In this document: positions 1 to 11,794 of the stretch, one piece after another
Position numbering within the stretch: the first letter of the stretch is position 1
Layout of the letters: each line of letters opens with the position of its first letter
From: Mimachlamys varia
Lineage: Eukaryota > Mollusca > Bivalvia > Pectinida > Pectinidae
Direction of reading: 5' to 3'
Length of the DNA: 64,000 nucleotides
Assembly: GCA_947623455.1 (NCBI GenBank)
Contig: OX392529.1
Coordinates: 59,105,186 to 59,169,185 of the forward strand
Notes under the pieces: model-generated
What the model saw: only the letters and a program-made list of their open reading frames with translations
Database searches by the model: none
What the model was told of the DNA's origin: nothing
Program-made: the position numbers and the translations under genes

Positions 1-649
1 ACAGTGGTTACAGCGAGGCGGTCAACAACCGTAATGTTCAGCAGCACTCGAGCTACAGAAATAGTGCCCATGCTTTTTGTTACATACCGCCTGAGAATAG
101 TGTTTATTGCGATCATTATGATGCAGACTTATTTCAATGTTTAGAGGATTCAATCGCAAACTATAAGAATATGGGCGATGTATGTACGTTGTTGGTGATT
201 TGAATGCAAGAACCGGTAATAGACCTGACTACATAGAAAACGATAGGTTATACGATAGTTTACACAGTGATATTAGCAACATGGTTGATTATAATGTTGA
301 ATTAGAAAGCACTAACCGTAACAACAAAGATAGTGGGATAAATACATTTGGTCGAAGGTTAATAGATATTTGCAAGTCATCCAGTTTACGTATAGTTAAT
401 GGAAGACATCCAAACGATGCTCTTGGTACATATACTTTTTATAATACCAATGGGAAAAGTTTGATTGATTATTTATTAACGGATAATGCACAAATGACAA
501 ATATAACCAAATTTGATTCCGGTCAGTTTAATACTTATTCAGACCATAGTCCTATTACCTTTACTATTGCTACTAGTCAACCTATTTCCTCAAAGGAGGC
601 GGGCCATGTTACAGAGAGTGCGACTTTTGGTAGAGGAAAATGTATTTAA
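1..649 (+). pseudogene. LINE A endonuclease domain (EEP family), 5' truncated by window
   Basis: This is the C-terminal half of an exonuclease-endonuclease-phosphatase domain, which nicks target DNA to prime reverse transcription. The open frame 182-649 has VVGDLNARTG near its start and YSDHSPITFTI near its end. These match the GDxN and SDH metal-binding and catalytic signatures of AP-like LINE endonucleases. A different frame upstream (about 60-178) reads FCYIPPENSVY and LEDSIANYKNMGD, the expected preceding part of the fold. A frameshift near 175-182 therefore separates them. The ATG at 182 is internal and not a real start. Confidence 0.85.
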
Positions 650-1320
650 GTAGAATGGAAAGAGGAAAATGTAAACTTAATTTGAACAAATTTCAAGAGT
701 GTAGTGCGATGATTAATGAAGAATTAAATGTAGAATTTGATAGTCAATATGTAAATAACGAATGTGTAAACAATATATGTCATATAATCAATGAATGTAC
801 TTGGCCGTATTGTGAATGTAGAGAGAACACTGTTCGGAACTCTGTAGATGGACACCGAGAGAAAGTCAAAGTAGACAAACCTTGGATTACCCCACATTGC
901 AAAAATATTTACATGAAATATAGAAAAGCATTAAAGAATTTTAATCATGAGAAGTCTGATTTGAATCACCGCGCACTGGTTACTGCCAAACGCACTTATA
1001 AAAAAATAGAGTATAAATTGAAAAGGCAATATCAGCGACATGAAGGAAATATGTTAGAATTCTTAAAAAAATCTAATCCCCGGGAATTCTATAAGTTATT
1101 CAAGAAAAAGACAACAAACAGAGTTAAATCTACTTTGTCTATTGATGACTTTTACTCTCATTTTAGAGATATTATGTATGCTGATACTGATAGTGAAGAA
1201 GATTCAGATACACCAGATGTTAATTTAAATCCAGTATACGAGGAACTTGATAGATATATCACAGCACAAGAAGTAACTAATGCTATCAATAATTTGAATT
1301 TTAATAAAACCTGTAGTTAA
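640..1320 (+). pseudogene. LINE A ORF2 linker between endonuclease and reverse transcriptase
   Basis: This 226-residue open frame overlaps the end of the endonuclease frame. It has the usual composition of the inter-domain linker in these elements: a KPWITPHCKNIYMKYRKAL stretch, a basic helical part rich in Lys and Arg, NPREFYKLFKKK, then ITAQEVTNAINNLNFNKT just before the RT fingers. The last motif normally continues straight into RT motif 0/1, but here a TAA at 1318-1320 and a frame change interrupt it. No catalytic role is expected for this part; it links domains and may bind RNA (family knowledge). Confidence 0.8.
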
Positions 1321-2299
1321 GATTTGATAATTAATGGAGTTTTTATTCGTGGGAAAGAAGTATTATTGCCATATATACAATGTAGAACGGTTGTTCAATG
1401 CTATTTTTAGATTTGGCTTTTTCCCAGAAATTTGGTCGCAATCTTGTATAGTACCAATTTTTAAGAAAGGTTGTGTAAATGACACAAACAATTATCGTGG
1501 AATATCTTTAGTTAGCTGTTTTGGCAAACTATTTACTAGTATTTTGAATAACAGAATTATGGAATGGGAAAAAGAAAATAGTATTTTAACAGATGCTCAG
1601 TTTGGATTCAGAAGGGGAAGGTCAACAATAGACGCCATTTTTGTCTTGCAAACACTTATTAATAAGAAGTTGAAAAATAAGGACAGACTTTATTGTTGTT
1701 TCGTGGATTTTCGGAAAGCATTTGATTTTATTGACAGAGGCAAACTATGGAGTACATTGATAAGATATGGAATTCGAGGAAAGTTATCGAAAATAATTTT
1801 TTCCTTGTATGAAAATGTGAAGTCATGTGTGAAATTCAACGGCCAGCTGAGCGACCGATTCCCAAACAGTTCCGGTTTATTACAACGGGGAATTTTATCA
1901 CCAGTACTTTTTTCCTTGTATGTAAATGATTTTGAAACTAATTCTATTAATGACAATTGCTCTAGTATCGAATTACAAATGCTTAATCTTTTCCTGTTAA
2001 TGTACGCCGATGATATGGTTTTATTTGCAAATACCCCAGAAGGTTTACAAAGTATGTTAGATTCTCTCCAAGAATACAGTAGAAATTGGAATTTAGAAGT
2101 TAATATTGATAAGACCAAAATAGTTGTTTTTAGAAACGGGGGCAATATAAGAAGTAATGAAACGTGGGTATATAATAACAATACTGTAGAAAATGTCGGT
2201 AGTTTCAATTATTTAGGAATGTTGTTTAATTATAATGGAAAGTTTTTTAAAACACAGAAACGTGTTGTTGAACAAGGGAAAAAGGCTTTATTTTCATAA
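1321..2299 (+). pseudogene. LINE A reverse transcriptase domain
   Basis: Copies element RNA into DNA at the nicked target. The longest frame is 1334-2299. Motifs seen in order: FFPEIWSQSCIVPIFKKG, NNYRGISLVSCFGK, AQFGFRRGRSTIDAI, the motif A region FVDFRKAFDFIDR (catalytic Asp kept), the motif B-like RGILSPVLFSLYVND, and motif C MYADDMVLFA with both Asp residues intact. NLEVNIDKTKIVVF follows. The beginning (DLIINGVFIRGKEVLL) lies in another frame from about 1321, so a frameshift near 1370-1390 breaks the domain. The stop at 2299 truncates the thumb. Confidence 0.93.
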
Positions 2300-3163
2300 T
2301 TTTCATGATTAAGAAACCATCGTTTAAATGTAGAAACTTATTGTTCTATTTTCGATTCACATGTTAATAGTATACTTGGTTATGCATCTGAAATATGGGG
2401 GTTTCATAACGCCCCGGATGTAGAAAGCGGTCACTTAAACTTTTGTAAGAAATAATTGAAAGTAAGACAAACTTCATGTAATGATATAATCTACTATGAG
2501 CTAGGAAGGTTACCTTTGTGTGTAAGTAGAAAGTTAAACGTGTTAAAATATTGGCTGAAATTAAAACAGTCGGATAATTTGATTTTGAAAATATGTTGCA
2601 TTGTACGATGAGTGCGTGAGTGAGAATGATTTGTGGGTAAGAAATATTAAGAATGAGCTAGAAACCTTAGGACTTAATTATATGTTTGACACTACATTAC
2701 CATTTGATATGTCTTTTGAAATAATAGAACAGAGATTGATTGATATTTCCAGACAGAATATATTATCAAAAATTACAGCTTCACCTAAAGGGTTATTATA
2801 TCAACACGTGATAGATAGTCATGTATACAATTTTATTTAACTAAACCTATTGAAAGTAAATACAAACAAATATTAACTAAATTTAGGATATCGTCTCATA
2901 AACTTAATATAGAAACTGGAAGACATCATAACGTCATTCGTAGAAACAGGATTTGTAACAAATGGAATTTGAGAGATATAGATGACGAATTACATTTAAT
3001 CTTGATTAGCCCTTTTTATAGCGATTTACGAGGCAGATTATTGAAACATTATTATTGCAGAAAACCCTCCATCTTTAAATTAATACAACTACTGAGCACG
3101 CAAAATGTTAGAGATCTATCCAATTTAGGGAAATATTTGTATTTAGCTTGTAAGAGACGGTAA
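2300..3163 (+). pseudogene. LINE A C-terminal region, several frames
   Basis: This continues the RT ORF through stops and frame changes. FDSHVNSILGYASEIWGFHN is readable near 2350-2410, ELGRLPLC near 2500-2520, an open frame spans 2601-2840, and another spans 2969-3163 (RDIDDELHLILISPFYSDLR, YYCRKPSIFKLIQLL, LGKYLYLACKRR). This order and the DExH...CPxxxxxR-like tail pattern are common at the C-termini of Jockey/CR1-like ORF2 proteins in molluscs and cnidarians. The usual Cys of the tail is Ser here (LISPFY). Confidence 0.8.
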
Positions 3164-3332
3164 TCATATTTTACATATTGTGATGTTCCATAACTGTTTA
3201 TGTGTTAAATAAGTACTGTTTTACTTGTATGTACATTATTGAAATATGTTGTCTGTATATTGTGATGTCATTCTCCTGTATGTACCTATAAGCCTAAGGG
3301 CTTTTGGCTAATAAAGAACAATACAAGAAAAG

Positions 3333-5576
3333 CCTATAGCTAGCTTCATTCATCACTAGGCAACAGAAAAAATGTTGTCCAGAGACAAGATTTGTATTTT
3401 GTTTTTAATTTTTATATGTGCTGTAATCATACCTCTCAAACTTTTATTTTCATTAAGAATTGATTGAAATACCTTTCAAGTATAAAATGAATTACGAGAG
3501 TGTTTTAGAGCATTTTGCAGCGCGCAGCAGTAAACATAACGACGTCGTGATTTGGTCAAAGATGAAGCGAGTCAAATAAAGTTGTCGGAAGTCGGATTCG
3601 GTTTGGACTAAGCATATTGAAAACGTCTCATAGGAGTGGATTTAGGCATAGCTTATTGATGAAAGTATGATGAATGATATTAGTGACATATACTCAACTG
3701 GATTAGTGATATGACGATTTTTAATTTGGGACATTAACCGAAAAATACAAGCTTTAAAGGTAGGCACACGGTACAGTTATGTATTAACAAGATCACAGTT
3801 GCCTTAGAATTCGGTACTTTTACTTTAGGACCTAAACTAAGGTTTTTAGAGTATGTTTACGTTTTTAGAGGTTAAGATCAGTTTCCGATAAAAAAGCCAC
3901 CCTAATCTAAACTCCTCGGAAGTATGCAATTATTCTTGACACCTTGGTTAAGTTCCACAAACTATGCTGTAAGTGTAACAAATTCTCGGGCCCCTATGAG
4001 CAAGCTAGGTCAGGCCCTAGCGTAGATCGAGTCTAGTTAGCTTATCAGCTTCGTGAACATGTTACATTTGTCGAATAATAGAATCTAACATAATTACGTA
4101 ACTTCTTAAAACAGAACGAATTTCAGTGACCAATCTAAAACATTTTATTTTAGTATCGGGCAGATGATCCCATTTGCATTAAACGCACGATCATCGAGGG
4201 GACCCATGAGGAATTTAAGACCAAAATATCTTTAATTAATGCTTTTCAAAATGTCAATATTTTGTCAGATCAAGTATTATTAAAGCTATGTGCGATATGA
4301 TACTGGCATAACTCATTGGTATGTAAATCAGCTGTTTTACGTGTGTAGTACACCCGTACTATTGTACACAGTTCGTCTAGGATATGTACACTGTTCTATA
4401 CAAATGTATTAATTCGCCAGGAACGAAAAAGCGCGTGTCCCACTTATTTCATCGGGAAATGAAGCAACCAGAGTTTACTAGTTTCATTGAGGCAGAGCGA
4501 AGTGAAAATGTTAATATTTGTAGAATCAGTTAATATACAGTGTGGCTATTTGTTTTTAGGTTCATGACATTAAAGAACATTGAAGACAACATGGTCTGGA
4601 CGAGGGCTACATGGATCAGTTTCCCTGGCATGTACTGTATAACCTGATCTTACCTGTTAAACTGCAGTAGCACACGTTAGTTAGTCAAATGTGAGTGTCT
4701 GTCTGTACCCGAACAGTTTTACAATAGGCACGATTGGGGATCACGTGGTCTTTCAAATGGCGGCGCCCATGAAACACGAACGGAAACGGACTGACGAAGC
4801 TAATTGTATGAAATTAATCAATCTATTCATATCGTCGAATACGCGAGCATATACTACAATGAATTCTGCGCCTTACCTACTTTGGATGAGATTACAGTTC
4901 AGAATAGAAGTGAAGATTATTTTGACCGAAAATTTCAAGCGAGGACCAATTTCCATTGATGTTTGACACGGACAATCATTATTTTATTAAAAACTCACAT
5001 ATATGAAAAAGTTACGAACTATAACAACATTGTTAGCATCAAAAGTATCCCGCTTTATAGCAAACCATTAAAAAGTAATGGAAATACTTGTTTTAATGGC
5101 ACTTTTCCATGTTTAGTTTGGTTCTGTCCTCCTTGGATGATGTAACACGGATAATGTTTTAGTGATGAGGTAACACGGATCTCACTTGATTTTATATGAG
5201 GCATAGCCATGAGTTCACAGTAGGTCTATAGCCTTCTCATCTAGAGGCACATTTTTCATAGATTAACATCCATGAATACTTGCAATATTGCAGTCGATGA
5301 TTGCATTTAGATAAAGTTAAACATGATAATTATGTGAAGAATCCAATAAATGAAAAAGGTATGGCGGGATGCAATGCCTGTTCCCCAAAACTGTGCTCTG
5401 CTAGTGTGCGTGTCCAAACGTGTATTATTACGTGTATGATGCGTACCTTGGACGTGGACGAGGCCATGGTTCGATAGAAAAACAAACTTACTTGTGTGTC
5501 TGATCATGTCCTTATATTATCATGTCGGATACTGGACACAAAATTTCAGTGTGATATCTTAAACGGTTGTGTAAAA
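3333..5576. other. No recognisable gene
   Basis: About 2.2 kb of AT-rich sequence. Short open frames near 4691-4966 and 4963-5145 resemble no family I know, and I see no intron signals or domain motifs around them. No clear tandem repeat or long inverted repeat was noticed. It may be decayed transposon or intergenic host DNA. Confidence 0.4.
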
Positions 5577-6205
5577 AAGAACTCAGAGAATACCAAAGCA
5601 TCCACAAAACCATAATCCGAACTCAAAATAGATTAATTAAGTGGCAAAATAGGAACAAAAGAAAGACCTATATTGAGACTCACATAAAAGCACAAGAGAA
5701 ATAGACTATGTGTTCCGGAAGAGTAAGCGTCTTCTGCTTCATCGACGACACTCGCCATGTAAATCTTTGTCACATCGAAGTAAACATCAAGTTCATAAAA
5801 GGAGAACTGAGTATCATTGTCAATCACAACGAGTAAATACACTAGTGAGCATACTCAAAAACGTCCATATTCATATCACTCAAAGATACGGAATATTTCT
5901 AAATGAGACAATGATGGCGACCATAAAACTTGTCCATAGTTCTGATCAACCTGCATCGATCGAATCCTTGTGTTGTTAGTTTGTTTGTCAGCAGTCGACA
6001 TCGATCACGAAAATCACGATGCCTAGAGCAAGCTCTAGAATATAAATTCAACTGCGACAAGTAAACACCATGGGTTGGAGAAGCAGGGATGTTACTATCA
6101 AAAAATGGAAAGTTTACGATCGGAAAATTGAAATCATTACGTTTATCGTATAACTTAGTAGTAAGCTGTTCATGTTGGTCAAACTCACATGTTTCCAATA
6201 ATTAG
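5577..6205 (-). pseudogene. Penelope-like element fragment a: RT C-terminus plus 3' spacer
   Basis: On the minus strand the open frame 6198-5899 reads LTTKLYDKRNDFNFPIVNFP, SNIPASPTHGVYLSQL, DFRDRCRLLTNKL and KFYGRH. This is the characteristic region just after the catalytic part of PLE reverse transcriptases. A spacer with stops follows, containing the translated motif VVDEAEDAYSSGT near 5710-5750. It ends at a terminus (around 5577-5600) shared with copies at 8.1, 11.8 and 55.9 kb. The catalytic domain is missing, so this is a 5'-truncated copy. Confidence 0.82.
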
Positions 6206-6329
6206 GAACTAAATAGTAACGAGACCATTATTTACAAAACTGATAAATCAATAAGTATGATATTAAAATGTAAATTTTATCGCACGAAAACAAATATATA
6301 ACTTGTTAAGAAAATAAATGTAATGCCAA

Positions 6330-7130
6330 CTATAACAAGTACTGATTGTAATGGGGGACCATTACAGAAGTCCCCCCAAACGCCCTAGCAGTCGTACATG
6401 ATGTTTGTAGTCAAATTTTGCCACATTAGACGCCTCACTAGGGCGGCCATTTTGTCAAATTTGAAAATTGATGTCATCATTTTGTTTCTGATGTCGAACA
6501 ATACCTTTATACAAATTGTCATCAGAATATGGCAATATTTAAATTTTGACGAATCAGAATGTAGGAAATAGCGGCCATCTTGTTGTGTGACGAAATTGGA
6601 GTTGCAGTAGTGTTGTGGCCGCCATGAGGCAACTAAATGCCAAATTTCATCGAGGTTAAGTAATATTGGAAATAAATAGGGTGATAGTGCCGAACCATGA
6701 CATACAACATAACTTGGCAAACTTTAAAAAAAATTTTGGAGACCATGTTTGTTGCCCGGTCAAAAAACGATAGAACCAATGTCTTTGTGATTTCAGATGG
6801 TACCTGAAAAAAACAATTCATAAAAATCAAACAAGAGATGAAAATAAAATGAAAAAATGAACAATCAGAATTGTTTGTTATTTGTTATTTAGTACACCGA
6901 TTTTTGTTTCAATACTTTGTTTAGAACAAAACTTAGAGGCGAAAAGGCATTAGCCAATCAGAAGCCAGTACATGGCAGCCATTTTGAAAGACGTCACGAG
7001 ACATGGACGTTGCACAGCTAGAGTCCGTCTCGATTACCCATGTGAAGTCTCATTAGGATCCAACAAGTAGTTTCTGAGAAAACGCATTAACACGCTTTGT
7101 GGAAAGAAGAAGAAAACGAATAATGATAAA
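6330..7130. repeat. GGCGGCCATTTTG-rich MITE-like repeat, copy 1
   Basis: A non-coding repeat beginning with a motif like GTAATGGGGGACCATTACAG followed by AAGTCCCCCCAAACGCC (6348-6386). Several AATGGCGGCCATTTTG-like and CCAATCAGAAGCC-like blocks are spaced through it. The same opening sequence recurs at 7137-7180, and in inverse orientation at 9150-9215. No ORF is convincing. It looks like a non-autonomous DNA transposon family, but class and ends are inferred. Confidence 0.55.
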
Positions 7131-9215
7131 AACTAATTGTAATTGGCACCATTACCGAAGTCCCCCAAACCCCCGCAGTTCGATTCGCAGTGCTTAAATG
7201 TACTAAGATATCCAATTTCGTGAAAATCGACCGATATCTAATTTCGACCAATGAATACATGTCCCCAGGAAATGGCGGCCATTTTGTTGAATCATGAAAC
7301 CGAGATTGCGATGGTGTTCGTAGAGTAATGTTATACGTTCATACCAAATTTAATCGAACTCGGACAATATTTAAATTTCGACCAATCAGAAGCCACTTGT
7401 TGGCGACATTTTTGTTTAATCTAGAAAAGGACCTACTATCAGACACCTACAAATCAATTTTCATCAAAATCGAAGAACATTGATTTTTTTACCAATCAGA
7501 AGGCTCCTAGGAAATGAATGACGTCACGAGATATACTTCTGGCAAACCTTAATCACTCACGAAAGCCCATGTGGAGTTCGATTTTCCCTTTCTTGATAGT
7601 AACATCCTTGCTTCTCCATCCTATGGTGTTTATATGTCGCAGTTGATTCGTTATTCTAGGGCTTGCTCTGAATATCGCGATTTTCGTGATAGATGTCGAC
7701 TGCTGACGAACAAACTTACGGCACAGGGATTCGAGAAATGCAGGTTAATGAAGACTATGGGCAAGTTTTATGGTCGCCATCTTGATATCATCGAGAAATA
7801 TTCTGTATCTTTGTGTGATATGAAGATGGACGTTTTTGAGTTTGCTTGTTAGTGTGTTTACTTGTTGTGATGACAATGATGACTCGGTTCTCATTTTGAG
7901 GATTGATGCTTACTTTGATGTGACCAAGATTTGCATGGCGGCTGTCGTCGATGAAGCAGAAGACTCTTACTCTTCCGGAACACATGGTCTATTTCTCTTG
8001 TGCTTTTACGAGAGTCTCCATGTTAATCTTTCCTTTGTTCCTATTTTGCCCCCAGTTTAATCGATTTTGAGTTCGGATTATGGTTTTGTTGAAGCTTTGG
8101 TATTCTCTGATTTTTTTTAGGTATCGGATAAATACTTTCCGAGAAAAAGGGCGGACACGAAAGTGCTAAGAAAAAAAAAGAATAATAATAATTATAAAAA
8201 AATAAGAAACGGAGTAAAACCAATAAGTCCCCCACTTCGTTTGGGGGAATTATCAACTAGATTGCAATTGCGAGCAATAGCGGAAGTCAATCAGAAGCCA
8301 CAAAATGGCGGCCATATTCTTCCATGTCAAAAAACAGACGTACGATTGTGTTTGTCATGTCCTGTTACACATTGAAGCCAAATTTGAGCAAAATTTTGAC
8401 CAATCAGAGGCCATGAAATGGTGGCCATTTTATCGGATTTCAAAACCGAAGTTACGGTTGTGTTCGGTGTGTCTTGTTAGACGTTTACACCAAATTTGAG
8501 CAAAATCGGACGATATCTTAATTTCAAACAATCAGAGACCGGGCATTTGCGGCAATTTTGAAAAAAAAAATAGTTCGGTTTTGACTTTGACAAATAACGG
8601 CCATCAGGCAATCATCATATAACTGAAGTTTAATGGTAATCGGCCAAATAGATAAAAAGTTAAAGCGTCATAAAAATCCACCTTTTTTCTAAAAATAGGC
8701 TGTGGCGGCCATCTCTGATGCATAATCGAAAAAAAAGTTATATGCACATATACACGTATCCACCAATAATCGTGTGAAGTTTTATCGAGTGTGAGCAGTA
8801 GTTTAAAAGATATGCCGCGGACAAAATTCAGTGTAGGAATTAGTAATAAGAATAATAAGAATAACAAAGAAACGGAACAATAACAATAGGTCACCCAACT
8901 CCCCCACTTCGTTTGGGGGACTTAACAAAGAAACACCGTTTATAGTAAGCATTCGTTACACATTCGGTTATATCGGAAATGAACACTTTTATATTTTTAT
9001 ATTATTTGTTTACATTTCTCTTAATTCTAATCTTGACATGAGTATTGGGTGGGTACCTAAATTAAGATGTTCCAAAAAACTTCTTGTTCAGTTGTGCATC
9101 TAAAATGGGTCCGATTGTTAAATGCAATTCGGTATATACATGTATTTCAGCACTGCAGACCGAACTGCGGGAGTTTGGGGAACTTCTGTAGTATTGTAGC
9201 ACTTGTTGGAATTTG
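7131..9215. repeat. MITE-like element with terminal inverted repeats, hosting a PLE copy
   Basis: The left end (about 7137-7200) reads GGCACCATTACCGAAGTCCC, CAAACCCCCGCAG and GCAGTGCT. The right end (about 9150-9215) holds the reverse complement of a very similar sequence (CTGCGGGAGTTTGGGGAACT then TCTGTAGTATTGTAGC). The interior repeats CCAATCAGA and GGCGGCCAT blocks, and has the hairpin CCCCCACTTCGTTTGGGGG at about 8227-8246 and again at 8898-8917. A PLE fragment at 7571-8130 lies inside. The 60-bp inverted ends suggest one element of about 2.1 kb. Confidence 0.55.
7571..8132 (+). pseudogene. Penelope-like element fragment b: RT C-terminus plus 3' spacer
   Basis: The plus-strand frame 7571-7852 reads FPFLDSNILASPSYGVYMSQ, DFRDRCRLLTNKLTAQGF and GKFYGRHLDIIEKYSVSL, the post-catalytic region of a PLE reverse transcriptase. 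After a stop, the spacer frame 7836-8060 contains VVDEAEDSYSSGTHGLFLL. The copy ends near 8120-8132 at TTTGGTATTCTCTGATTTTT, the same terminus as copies a, e and h. It lies inside the MITE-like element above. Confidence 0.82.
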
Positions 9216-9276
9216 TTTTAGTCCAACCCAAAACAGGTGACAAATAGACAGACGGACTGGAAACGAAAAAAACGTC

Positions 9277-9352
9277 AGGTCGGTAGGGTACTCGCCGGTA
9301 GGATAATCGCCGGTAGGGTACTCGCCAGTAGGGTACTCGCCGGTAGGGGACT
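9277..9352. repeat. 15-bp tandem repeat, about 5 copies
   Basis: A short array of the unit CGGTAGGGTACTCGC with single-base variants (GGATAATCGC in one copy, CAGTAGGG in another). It has higher GC than its surroundings and no coding context. Confidence 0.85.
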
Positions 9353-9987
9353 AACTTCTCCTATAACATAAGAGGCCGCTGGTTTGCCTTTTTACTATCG
9401 GATATGATATTACCGACTGTGACCTCTTATTTCCGAAGCACTAATTCTTTGATGCAGATTCCGCCCGCTATCTTAGCGTTTTGGAAAAAGTCATTAAAAA
9501 CCTTCTCAGTGATTGACAATTCATGAAGACAGTGTCTACTCATGGTTTATGTAATTTAGATCCCATATGTATGTCAAGTATACAATTACATAGAATATCA
9601 GGAACTGTAACTCTCGAAATACATGTCCATGTGATTGTAACACTTCTCTGGCTTACTTTTTCAACATGACTCCCTCTGTGAATATAAATTACTTACATTG
9701 CATGTATTTCCATTTGTATACTAACTGCAAAATTACGTGATAATTAATCCCCCCCCTACACACACACGATTTAAGAATGGATATATGTAAAGAAACGTTA
9801 TTGGACCTTGTTGACCATTTAAATGTAAGTGTGTCACTAAATTTTTCTCAAAATCCGAACTTAAAAACAGATCGTCAGCATCGGGAAATCAGCTATGGGA
9901 AGTTAAGAGGTTACACAGTTCCTGTCAAAGTTTTCTTGCCGTGTATAAGCTCTAACATTGTTGGAGTAGGGGACTTACTAATAAGAC

Positions 9988-10045
9988 TAGGTGTTCCGGA
10001 AGAGTACGCTTCTGCTTCATGAACGACACCTGTCAAGTAAATTTA
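9988..10045 (-). pseudogene. Penelope-like element fragment c (short)
   Basis: About 55 bp (GGTGTTCCGGAAGAGTACGC then TTCTGCTTCATGAACGACAC) matches the spacer of the other PLE copies in minus orientation. It is joined on its left to unrelated sequence that gives an 81-codon open frame (9777-10022). The end of that frame (GVPEEYASAS) is translated PLE spacer, so that ORF is chimeric and unlikely to be a gene. Confidence 0.6.
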
Positions 10046-10714
10046 AATTACATCCGAGTAAATGCTACGTCCAGTACAACTTATGAGTATGCGCATTCAA
10101 ATTCAAACAAAATAATAAATACACAGCAACACTATTATTTAAACTGTTACTAAAGAAAAGTTAAAGGTCAATGCTTTTTAATTAAAGTTCCATGGAAAGA
10201 TGTAATTGCTTTTGCGATTAACTTCGTTCACATAATAGACGCAAGTCGACAAGTAGATATTTATGAATTGCAATAAAACAAAGCTAACACAAAAAACAAA
10301 ATAGCAATATGTTTGTCACGATTAATTTCCTTCGGAAATTGCTTTAATGTGTTACATTGTCGTTTAAGAAAGCCATCAAGTATCAATTTCCTCAAGTATA
10401 AACAGTTAAAACGAATAACTGGTACTCTCCGTCAGAACAAACGGAAAGCATGGATATTCAGGAAGTTAGACATTGGCAGAAAAAAACGTCAAACGACATG
10501 AAGCCTGCCATTTCATTCAGAAACATGCTTGTAACTTCTCTTTTTATGTCTATGCCAATCGGATGCTTGTTCCAAGATACCGACAATGAAAAGCTTGTAA
10601 ACTTTAGACGTGCTACTATCAGCCCTCCGGCCAAACATCTGGCTTTAATGTTTGTAAACATTTTCTTCAGATTGGAAAGTATGATTTATGTAAAAGACAC
10701 TTAACACAACCAAT
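10046..10714. other. No recognisable gene
   Basis: AT-rich sequence with small open frames (10313-10501, 10450-10704) that resemble nothing I recognise. It lies between two PLE fragments. Confidence 0.4.
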
Positions 10715-11560
10715 AAATGTTGACATTTTGATGACTAGTACGATGTGTACCCTGTCACCTTCATCAGACTAATGACCAGCAAAGCGTATGCACACAACAG
10801 GTGTAAATTGTGTGCGAGTTAGTAACTGACAAATCGGTCATTCCGTCTACACTGTTAGTCGCATGAATAAAAGTAGAGTACTTGTATCGAAATGACTAGA
10901 TTGAACTACGCTTATTTATGACTTGGTCATAGATGTGCGAGAGTTTGTGAGCCCACTCATCTCGATTTAGATCCTGTCCACTGTAGCGTATCCAGATGGC
11001 TTCTTTGATCTGCCGCCTTAGCAGATTGCTCTCTTTGTCTAGAACTTTGGAGTTTTTCAAGTCCATTACATGATTTTGCATAGCATGGTCTGTGATTGCC
11101 GATTTGTTTATCTGAGCCCCCGCTTGCTTCTTTTCTGATCTGGTGAATGTCTTTCCTTCTTGTGTGTCAGTATTTTTCCGGTGTTCACCAAGACGAACAC
11201 CGAGTCGTCTTCCGTCTCTCGAATATATGATGCGTTGCAGTTTTTGTATACACATTCTGCGACGTTTTCTTTCGGTGTTTGATCTTTCGGATGTACAAGG
11301 ATGTTTCGGAGTGTCTTGTGGGACTTCATGGCTGTTGCTATTCCATGACTGCGATTTATCCTCTGGACGGTTTTGGTTATGCCTTTGATATACGGAATGA
11401 CAACTTGACCATTGGTTTTGTTCTTATCCTTTATTGTTTTTTTCTTGACTTTTGGCATCCGATCTTGTATACACATTCTGCGGTCGACGTTTTCTTTCTG
11501 GGTTTTATCCTTCGGATGTACAAGGATGTTTCGGATTGTCCAATTATACTTGGTTCTCGT
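10715..11560 (-). pseudogene. Penelope-like element fragment d: linker, GIY-YIG domain and 3' UTR
   Basis: Read on the minus strand: VVIPYIKGITKTVQRI, SHGIATAMKSHKTLRNILVH, PKDQTPKENVAECVYK, then ASYIRET. After a frame change come GRRLGVRLGEHRKNTD, TFTRSEKKQAGAQINKSAIT, DHAMQNH and LSHIYDQV. This is the linker plus GIY-YIG endonuclease module found at the C-terminus of PLE proteins, which cuts DNA for insertion. YIG is YIR here. The linker motif RNILVHPKD occurs twice (about 11390-11320 and 11535-11500), so two pieces are fused. The 3' UTR (10860-10715) carries a hammerhead-like block. Confidence 0.85.
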
Positions 11561-11792
11561 TTTGAGAATTTGATGTTTACTTGGATATGACAAAGTTTTA
11601 TATGGCGGGTAACGTCGATGAAGCAGAAGACGCTTACTCTTCTGGAACACCTGGTCTTATTCTCTTGTGCTTTTACGAGAGTATCCATGTATATTTTGTT
11701 TCTATTTTGCCCTTAGTTTAATCGATTTTGAGTTCGGATTATGGTTTTGTTGACGTTTTGGTATTCTCTGATTTTGTTGGTCTTTTTTACTT
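11550..11792 (+). pseudogene. Penelope-like element fragment e: 3' spacer only
   Basis: The plus-strand sequence matches the spacer of copies b and h (GATGAAGCAGAAGACGCTTA, CACCTGGTCTTATTCTCTTG) and ends in the shared terminus near 11760-11780. It abuts fragment d, which has the opposite orientation, so the junction near 11550-11570 is a rearrangement or a nested insertion. Confidence 0.75.
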
Positions 11793-11794
11793 AA

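Larger units (their letters stand above)
1..3332 (+). mobile_element. LINE (non-LTR retrotransposon) relic A, left part outside the window
   Basis: A plus-strand series of broken frames encodes, in order, an AP-type endonuclease, a linker, a reverse transcriptase with YADD, and a cysteine/histidine-poor C-terminal region. This is the usual ORF2 order of CR1/Jockey-like LINEs. The 3' end has a short hairpin-capable stretch (AGCC...GGCT around 3291-3310) followed by TAATAAAGAACAATACAAG, which looks like the 3' terminus. At least three frame changes separate the segments, so the copy is dead. Clade assignment is inference; a phylogeny of the RT domain would settle it. Confidence 0.9.

Noticed and set aside
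1690..2208. 172-codon minus-strand ORF opposite the LINE reverse transcriptase
   Set aside because: Shadow of the RT coding strand, with no recognisable motifs of its own.
9777..10022. 81-codon ORF starting MDICKETLLDLVDH
   Set aside because: Its last ten residues are translated PLE spacer, so it is a chimera. The rest matches nothing I recognise.
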